A stretch of 64,000 nt of DNA. Origin: Streptomyces silvae (GTDB taxonomy: Bacteria > Actinomycetota > Actinomycetes > Streptomycetales > Streptomycetaceae). Positions 58,690 through 64,000 of the stretch are shown one piece after another. The notes below the pieces were generated by a model. The model was not told where the DNA came from. It was given only the letters and a program-made list of their open reading frames with translations, and ran no database searches. Numbering within the stretch: the first letter of the stretch is position 1; each line of letters starts with the position of its first letter. Location of the stretch: contig NZ_JAERUC010000203.1 of assembly GCF_016745505.1 (NCBI RefSeq), positions 1-64,000 of the forward strand, read 5' to 3'. The position numbers and the translations under genes are program-made.

Positions 58690-60537
58690 ATGTGCGGAAT
58701 CGTGGGTTACGTCGGGGCGCAGTCGGCGCAGGATGTCGTGGTCGCGGGACTGAAGCGGCTGGAGTACCGGGGGTACGACTCCGCGGGGGTCGCCGTCCTC
58801 GCGGACGGAGGGCTCGCCGCGGCGCGGAAGGCGGGGAAGCTCCTCAATCTGGAGAAGGAGCTCAAGGACCGGCCGCTGCCGGGCGGGAACACCGGGATCG
58901 GGCACACCCGTTGGGCCACGCACGGCGGGCCCACCGACGCCAACGCCCACCCGCACCTCGACAACGCGGGCCGCGTCGCCGTCGTACACAACGGGATCAT
59001 CGAGAACTTCGCCGGTCTGCGCGAGGAACTGGCCGGGCGTGGCCATGACCTGACCTCCGAGACCGACACCGAGGTCGTCGCGCACCTGCTCGCCGAGGCG
59101 TACTCGTCCAGCGGTGATCCGGCGGAGGCCATGCGGCAGGTGTGCCGGCAGCTGGAGGGCGCGTTCACCTTGGTCGCCGTGCACGCGGACGAGCCCGACG
59201 TGGTGGTCGGGGCCCGGCGGAACTCGCCGCTCGTGGTGGGGGTCGGTGAGGGGGAGATGTTCCTCGCCTCCGACGTGGCCGCCTTCATCGCGCACACGCG
59301 GGACGCCATCGAGCTGGGCCAGGACCAGGTGGTCGAGCTGCGCCGCGACGGGGTGACGGTCACCGGCTTCGACGGCCGGCCCGCCGACGTACGCGAGTAC
59401 CACGTGGACTGGGACGCCTCGGCCGCCGAGAAGGGCGGTTACGCCTCCTTCATGCTCAAGGAGATCGCCGACCAGCCCAAGGCCGTCGCCGACACCCTGC
59501 TCGGCCGGATCGACGGCTCGGGCGCGCTCCACCTCGACGAGGTCCGCATCCCGCCGAGTGTGCTCCGCGAGGTCGACAAGGTCGTCGTCGTCGCCTGCGG
59601 GACCGCCTTCCACGCCGGGATGATCGCCAAGTACGCCATCGAGCACTGGACCCGGCTGCCCTGCGAGACGGAGCTGGCCAGCGAGTTCCGCTACCGCGAC
59701 CCGATCCTGGACCAGCGCACCCTCGTCGTCGCCATCTCGCAGTCGGGCGAGACGATGGACACGCTGATGGCGGTACGCCACGCCCGTGAGCAGGGCGCGA
59801 AGGTCCTCGCCATCTGCAACACCAACGGGTCGACCATCCCCAGGGAGTCGGACGCCGTCCTCTACACGCACGCCGGGCCGGAGGTCGCCGTCGCCTCCAC
59901 CAAGGCGTTCCTGACGCAGCTCGTCGCCTGCTACCTCGTCGCGCTGTACCTCGGCCAGGTGCGCGGCACCAAGTGGGGCGACGAGATCCGCACCGTCGTA
60001 CGCCAGCTCTCCGAGATGTCCGGCGCGGTCGAACGCGTGCTGGGCACCATGGAGCCCGTGCGCGAACTGGCCCGCTCGCTGGCCTCCCACGACACCGTGC
60101 TCTTCGTGGGCCGCCACGTCGGCTACCCGGTGGCCATGGAAGGCGCCCTGAAGCTCAAGGAGCTGGCGTACATGCACGCCGAGGGCTTCGCCGCGGGAGA
60201 GCTCAAGCACGGGCCGATCGCCCTGATCGACGAGGGCCTGCCGGTCGTCGTCATCGCGCCGTCCCCGCGCGGCCGTTCGGTGCTGCACGACAAGATCGTC
60301 TCGAACATCCAGGAGATCAGGGCCCGTGGCGCCCGTACGGTCGTCATCGCGGAGGAGGGCGACGAGGAGGTCGTCCCGTACGCGGACCACCTCATCCGGA
60401 TCCCGGCTACGCCTACGCTGCTTCAGCCGCTGGTCGCCACGGTGCCGTTGCAGGTCTTCGCCTGCGAGCTGGCGACCGCCCGGGGCAACGAGGTGGACCA
60501 GCCGCGCAACCTGGCGAAGTCCGTGACAGTCGAGTGA
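58690..60537 (+). CDS. glmS: glutamine-fructose-6-phosphate aminotransferase GlmS
   Basis: This 615-residue enzyme makes glucosamine-6-phosphate from fructose-6-phosphate and glutamine. The mature N-terminal Cys2 nucleophile is in MCGIVGYVGAQ. The glutaminase domain has HTRWATHG and TDTEVVAHL. The isomerase half has two SIS domains (QSGETMDT) and ends with the active Lys in NLAKSVTVE. The ATG at 58690 is fixed by the Cys2 rule. The longer frame is not real. No glmS ribozyme is seen in the upstream region. Confidence 0.97.
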   Translation: MCGIVGYVGAQSAQDVVVAGLKRLEYRGYDSAGVAVLADGGLAAARKAGKLLNLEKELKDRPLPGGNTGIGHTRWATHGGPTDANAHPHLDNAGRVAVVHNGIIENFAGLREELAGRGHDLTSETDTEVVAHLLAEAYSSSGDPAEAMRQVCRQLEGAFTLVAVHADEPDVVVGARRNSPLVVGVGEGEMFLASDVAAFIAHTRDAIELGQDQVVELRRDGVTVTGFDGRPADVREYHVDWDASAAEKGGYASFMLKEIADQPKAVADTLLGRIDGSGALHLDEVRIPPSVLREVDKVVVVACGTAFHAGMIAKYAIEHWTRLPCETELASEFRYRDPILDQRTLVVAISQSGETMDTLMAVRHAREQGAKVLAICNTNGSTIPRESDAVLYTHAGPEVAVASTKAFLTQLVACYLVALYLGQVRGTKWGDEIRTVVRQLSEMSGAVERVLGTMEPVRELARSLASHDTVLFVGRHVGYPVAMEGALKLKELAYMHAEGFAAGELKHGPIALIDEGLPVVVIAPSPRGRSVLHDKIVSNIQEIRARGARTVVIAEEGDEEVVPYADHLIRIPATPTLLQPLVATVPLQVFACELATARGNEVDQPRNLAKSVTVE

Positions 60538-60549
60538 GTGAGTGAGCGC

Positions 60550-60918
60550 GTGATCATTGGGGTCGGGATCGATGTGGCGGAGATCGAACGCTTCGGCGCC
60601 GCGCTGGGGCGTACACCCCAGCTGGCCGAGCGCCTCTTCCTGGAGCGGGAGTTGCTGCTGCCGGGCGGGGAACGGCGGGGGATCGCCTCGCTGGCGGCCA
60701 GATTCGCCGCGAAGGAGGCCCTGGCCAAGGCGCTCGGCGCGCCCGCGGGGCTGCTCTGGACCGACGCCGAGGTGTGCGTCGAGGACAGCGGGAGGCCGCG
60801 CCTGGAGGTCACCGGCACCGTCGCGGCCCGGGCCGCCGAGCTCGGCGTACGCAGCTGGCACGTCTCGCTCAGCCACGACGCGGGGGTGGCGTCGGCCGTG
60901 GTGATCGCGGAGGGTTGA
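60550..60918 (+). CDS. acpS: holo-[acyl-carrier-protein] synthase
   Basis: This 122-residue enzyme transfers 4'-phosphopantetheine from CoA to acyl carrier protein. It has IIGVGIDVAEIERF (Mg-binding Asp8 region) and RFAAKEALAKALG, both family hallmarks. GTG at 60550 matches the usual N-terminus. GTG at 60538, which abuts the glmS stop, would add four residues (SERV) and is possible. It is 3 bases before the nnr gene. Confidence 0.95.
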   Translation: MIIGVGIDVAEIERFGAALGRTPQLAERLFLERELLLPGGERRGIASLAARFAAKEALAKALGAPAGLLWTDAEVCVEDSGRPRLEVTGTVAARAAELGVRSWHVSLSHDAGVASAVVIAEG

Positions 60919-60921
60919 GGT

Positions 60922-62367
60922 ATGCGACATGCCTACAGCGTCGAGACCGTACGGAACGCCGAGAAGGCGCTCATGGCACGCCTCCCGGAGGGCGCGCTCA
61001 TGCAGCGCGCCGCCGCCGGGCTCGCGGTCGCCTGCGGTGACCTGCTCCGGCGCAACGGCCGGGTCTACGGGTCCCGGGTGCTGCTCCTCGTCGGCAGCGG
61101 CGACAACGGCGGCGACACGCTGTACGCGGGGGCCCGGCTGGCCCGGCGCGGTGCCGGCGTACGGGCCCTGCTGACCACGCCGGACAAGGTGCACCGGCCC
61201 GCGCTGGCCGCCCTGCTGGCGTCGGGCGGGCAGGTCCTGGACACCCCCGACGGGCTGGGCCCCGTGGACCTCGTCGTCGACGGCATCACGGGCATCGGCG
61301 GGCGCGGCGGTCTGCGCCCCGAGGCGGCGGAGCTGGTCCGCGCGGTCACCGCCGGTCACGCGCCCGTGCTGGCGGTCGACCTGCCGAGCGGGGTCGAGGC
61401 GGACACCGGCCAGGTGCTCGGCGCCGCCGTACGGGCGGACGCGACCGTCACCTTCGGCACGTACAAGCCGGGCCTGCTCATCGACCCTGCCGCCGAACGG
61501 GCGGGCGCGCTCCGGCTCGTCGACATCGGGCTCGCGGCGGAGCTGCCTCCACGTCCGGACCTGGAGGCCCTCCAGTACGCCGATGTGGCCGCCCTGCTGC
61601 CCGAGCCCGACGCCGAGAGCGACAAGTACCGGCGCGGGGTCGTCGGGGTCGCCGCGGGCTCGGAGCGGTACCCGGGCGCGGCCGTGCTCGCCGTCGCGGG
61701 GGCGCTGCGCGGCGGCGCCGGAGCCGTGCGGTACGCGGGCCCCGGGGCCGACGCGGTGATCGCCCGCTTCCCGGAGACCCTGGTGCACCCCGGCCCGCCG
61801 TCGAAGGCCGGACGCGTCCAGGCATGGGTGGTCGGCCCCGGGCTCGGCGACGGCACGCAGGCGGCCGGAGCGGTCTCCGACGTGCTGGCCGCGGACGTCC
61901 CCGTGCTGGTCGACGCGGACGGGCTGCGGCTGATGGACATGGCGGCCGTACGCGCCCGGACCTCCGCCACCGTCCTCACCCCGCACGCCGGCGAGGCCGC
62001 GGCGCTGCTCGGCGTGGAGCGCGAGGAGGTCGAGGCGGGACGGCTCGCCGCCGTACGGGAACTGGCCGAGCGCTACCGGGCCACCGTGCTGCTGAAGGGC
62101 TCGACGACCCTCGTCGCGGAGCGCGGGGACGCGCCCGTCCGGGTCAACCCGACCGGGACGCCCTGGCTGGCCACGGCGGGCAGCGGCGACGTGCTCTCCG
62201 GGCTGACCGGCTCGCTGCTGGCCGCCGGCCTCGCACCGCGCGACGCCGCGTCGGTGGGCGCCTATCTGCACGGGCTCGCGGCGCGCCGGACCTCCGACGG
62301 GGCGCCGGTCACCGCGCAGGACGTCGCGGACTCCGTACCGGCCGCCTGGCGCGACGTGCGGGCCTGA
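60922..62367 (+). CDS. nnrE-nnrD: bifunctional NAD(P)H-hydrate epimerase/ADP-dependent dehydratase
   Basis: The 481-residue repair enzyme restores hydrated NAD(P)H. The N-terminal epimerase domain (about 1-210) has VGSGDNGGDTLYAGARL and DLPSGVEADTG. The C-terminal carbohydrate-kinase-like dehydratase (about 220-481) has the ADP-binding KGSTTLVA and TGTPWLATAGSGDVLSGLTG. ATG at 60922 is three bases after acpS. It is translationally linked to acpS. Confidence 0.95.
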   Translation: MRHAYSVETVRNAEKALMARLPEGALMQRAAAGLAVACGDLLRRNGRVYGSRVLLLVGSGDNGGDTLYAGARLARRGAGVRALLTTPDKVHRPALAALLASGGQVLDTPDGLGPVDLVVDGITGIGGRGGLRPEAAELVRAVTAGHAPVLAVDLPSGVEADTGQVLGAAVRADATVTFGTYKPGLLIDPAAERAGALRLVDIGLAAELPPRPDLEALQYADVAALLPEPDAESDKYRRGVVGVAAGSERYPGAAVLAVAGALRGGAGAVRYAGPGADAVIARFPETLVHPGPPSKAGRVQAWVVGPGLGDGTQAAGAVSDVLAADVPVLVDADGLRLMDMAAVRARTSATVLTPHAGEAAALLGVEREEVEAGRLAAVRELAERYRATVLLKGSTTLVAERGDAPVRVNPTGTPWLATAGSGDVLSGLTGSLLAAGLAPRDAASVGAYLHGLAARRTSDGAPVTAQDVADSVPAAWRDVRA

Positions 62368-62405
62368 TCCAGGCTGGGAAGCACGGGAACGGAAGGTGGT
62401 CGGTC

Positions 62406-62792
62406 GTGGGCAGCGGCAGCGACATCCGCGTACGCAGGGTCTACGACCCGCCGGAGGAGGACGACGGCACCCGTGTGCTCGTCGACCGGCTCTGGCCCCG
62501 TGGGATCTCCAAGGAACACGCGGCGGTCGACCTGTGGGCCAAGGACGTGACGCCCTCGAACGAGCTCCGCGCCTGGTACCACGAGGACCGCTCCGGCGCC
62601 CGGCACGCGGAGTTCGCGGACCGCTACCGGACCGAGCTCGGCGACCCCGTGCACACCGAGGCCGTCGAACAGCTGCTGGCCCTGCTGCGCCGGGGCGGCG
62701 CCGTCACCCTCGTCACCGCCGTGAAGGACGTTCCGGCCAGTCACGTACCGGTCCTCGTCGGCCATCTGGAGCAGGCCCTCGACCACCGGTGA
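62406..62792 (+). CDS. DUF488 family protein
   Basis: The 128-residue protein has the DUF488 pattern RVRRVYDPP, VLVDRLWPRGISKE and the WYHEDRSGARHAEFADRY segment. Function of the family is unproven. GTG at 62406 is preceded by GGAAGG at 9-base spacing, so a longer frame from 61824 is rejected. It lies between the nnr gene and alr. Confidence 0.88.
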   Translation: MGSGSDIRVRRVYDPPEEDDGTRVLVDRLWPRGISKEHAAVDLWAKDVTPSNELRAWYHEDRSGARHAEFADRYRTELGDPVHTEAVEQLLALLRRGGAVTLVTAVKDVPASHVPVLVGHLEQALDHR

Positions 62793-62852
62793 CCGCCTCA
62801 CCGGGCACAGAGGTCGGAGGCACAGGCGTACGGCTCTGAGACACTGGGCGCG

Positions 62853-64000
62853 ATGAACGAGACAGCGACCCTGAGAGCCCGTGCCGAGATCGACCTCGCC
62901 GCACTGCGCGCCAACGTGCGCGAACTGCGCGCGCGGGCGTCCGGGGCGCAGCTCATGGCGGTGGTGAAGTCCGACGCGTACGGGCACGGGGCGCTGCCCT
63001 GCGCCAGGGCGGCGCAGGAGGCCGGTGCGGCCTGGCTGGGCACCGCCACCCCGCAGGAGGCGCTGGCGCTGCGCGAGGCAGGCGTCGGCGGCCGGATGAT
63101 GTGCTGGCTGTGGACGCCCGGCGGGCCCTGGCGCGAGGCGATCGAGGCCGACATCGATGTCTCGGTGAGCGGGATGTGGGCGCTCGACGAGGTCGTCGCG
63201 GCCGCCACGGAGGCGGGGATTCCGGCCCGCGTCCAGCTCAAGGCCGACACGGGCCTCGGGCGCGGCGGCTGCCAGCCCGCCGACTGGCCGGAGCTCGTCT
63301 CCGCCGCCCGCGCCGCGGAGGAGGCGGGCCTCCTGCGCGTCACCGGCCTCTGGTCGCACTTCGCCTGCGCCGACGAGCCCGGCCACCCGTCGATCGCCGC
63401 CCAGCTGAACGTCTTCCGCGACATGGTCGCCTACGCGGAGAAGGAGGGCGTCCGCCCCGAGGTGCGGCACATCGCCAACTCCCCGGCGACGCTCACGGTG
63501 CCCGAGTCCCACTTCGACCTCGTCCGCACCGGCATCGCGATGTACGGCATCTCGCCCAGCCCCGAGCTGGGCACCCCGGCCGACTTCGGGCTGCGGCCCG
63601 TGATGACGCTCGCCGCCTCCGTCGCACTGGTCAAGCGGGTGCCCCCGGGCCACGGGATCAGCTACGGCCACCACTACACGACCTCCGCCGAGACGACGCT
63701 CGCCCTGGTGCCGGTCGGCTACGCGGACGGCATCCCGCGCCATGCCTCCGGCCGGGGACCCGTCCTCGTCGGAGGCGCCGTCCGCACGATCGCGGGCCGG
63801 GTGGCCATGGACCAGTTCGTGGTCGACCTCGGGGGCGACACCCTGGAGGCGGGCGCCGAGGCGGTGCTGTTCGGCCCGGGCGACCGGGGCGAACCCGGCG
63901 CGGAGGACTGGGCGCAGGCGGCGGACACGATCGCGTACGAGATCGTCACCCGCATCGGCGTGCGCGTCCCCCGCGTCCATCTCCACGAGGACTCCGGCCG
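62853..64000 (+). CDS. alr: alanine racemase, 3' end outside the window
   Basis: This PLP enzyme makes D-alanine for peptidoglycan. The visible 382 residues include the PLP-lysine motif VVKSDAYGHG (Lys39) and the second catalytic base in GISYGHHYT (Tyr271). RVAMDQFVVDL and VGYADG are also present. The family is about 370-390 residues long, so only a few residues are missing. ATG at 62853 has no ribosome binding site. A -10-like GACACT ends 7 bases upstream, so the mRNA may be leaderless. Confidence 0.95.
   Translation, partial: MNETATLRARAEIDLAALRANVRELRARASGAQLMAVVKSDAYGHGALPCARAAQEAGAAWLGTATPQEALALREAGVGGRMMCWLWTPGGPWREAIEADIDVSVSGMWALDEVVAAATEAGIPARVQLKADTGLGRGGCQPADWPELVSAARAAEEAGLLRVTGLWSHFACADEPGHPSIAAQLNVFRDMVAYAEKEGVRPEVRHIANSPATLTVPESHFDLVRTGIAMYGISPSPELGTPADFGLRPVMTLAASVALVKRVPPGHGISYGHHYTTSAETTLALVPVGYADGIPRHASGRGPVLVGGAVRTIAGRVAMDQFVVDLGGDTLEAGAEAVLFGPGDRGEPGAEDWAQAADTIAYEIVTRIGVRVPRVHLHEDSG

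Overview
The window is a high-GC actinobacterial chromosome segment, almost certainly from Streptomyces. The evidence is the gene order (aspC, tRNA-Trp, secE, nusG, rplKA, rplJL, rpoBC, rpsLG, fusA, tuf, the complete S10 and spc clusters, secY, adk, map, infA, rpmJ, rpsMK, rpoA, rplQ, truA, rplM, rpsI, glmM, coaA, glmS, acpS, nnr, alr), the many GTG starts, one TTG start (rpoB), and RpoB residue numbering that matches the Streptomyces scheme. No rRNA, insertion sequence, prophage, CRISPR array or recognisable biosynthetic cluster is visible. Most of the window is conserved housekeeping DNA.
Layout. 1-1.4 kb: two tRNAs, rpmG and a pair of MaoC-fold dehydratase genes. 1.5-7.1 kb: small accessory stretch with a TetR/DHA2 efflux pair sharing an operator, murB, a divergent NmrA-like/TetR pair with tandem operators, and adenosine deaminase. 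7.1-13 kb: aspC, tRNA-Trp, secE-nusG, rplK-rplA, and rplJ-rplL behind a structured leader. 13-26 kb: rpoB-rpoC, then rpsL-rpsG-fusA-tuf. 26-30 kb: a non-ribosomal insert (PIG-L lipoprotein, a membrane protein, a GNAT enzyme). 30-46.7 kb: S10 operon, spc operon, secY-adk-map, infA-rpmJ-rpsM-rpsK-rpoA-rplQ, without rpsD. 46.7-52 kb: truA, two uncharacterised membrane proteins and an ABC-F ATPase. 52-54.9 kb: rplM-rpsI and glmM. 54.9-58.5 kb: a minus-strand block with a PH-like-domain membrane protein, a DUF389 protein and coaA. 58.7-64 kb: glmS, acpS, the bifunctional NAD(P)HX repair enzyme, a DUF488 protein and the start of alr, which runs off the window.
How the genes work together. The core supplies ribosome, RNA polymerase, elongation factors and Sec translocon. 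murB, glmM, glmS and alr supply cell-wall precursors. coaA and acpS supply coenzyme A and active acyl carrier protein. Strong promoters of the TTGACC-N16-18-TANNNT type precede rpsL, rpsJ and rplM, and strong GC hairpins separate most operons.
The best candidates for new biology are regulatory rather than a new gene system: a near-identical hairpin motif in the rpsL and rpsJ leaders, a terminator-like hairpin in the rplJ leader, the TetR operator pairs, and several starts that look leaderless. I found no convincing novel multi-gene system.
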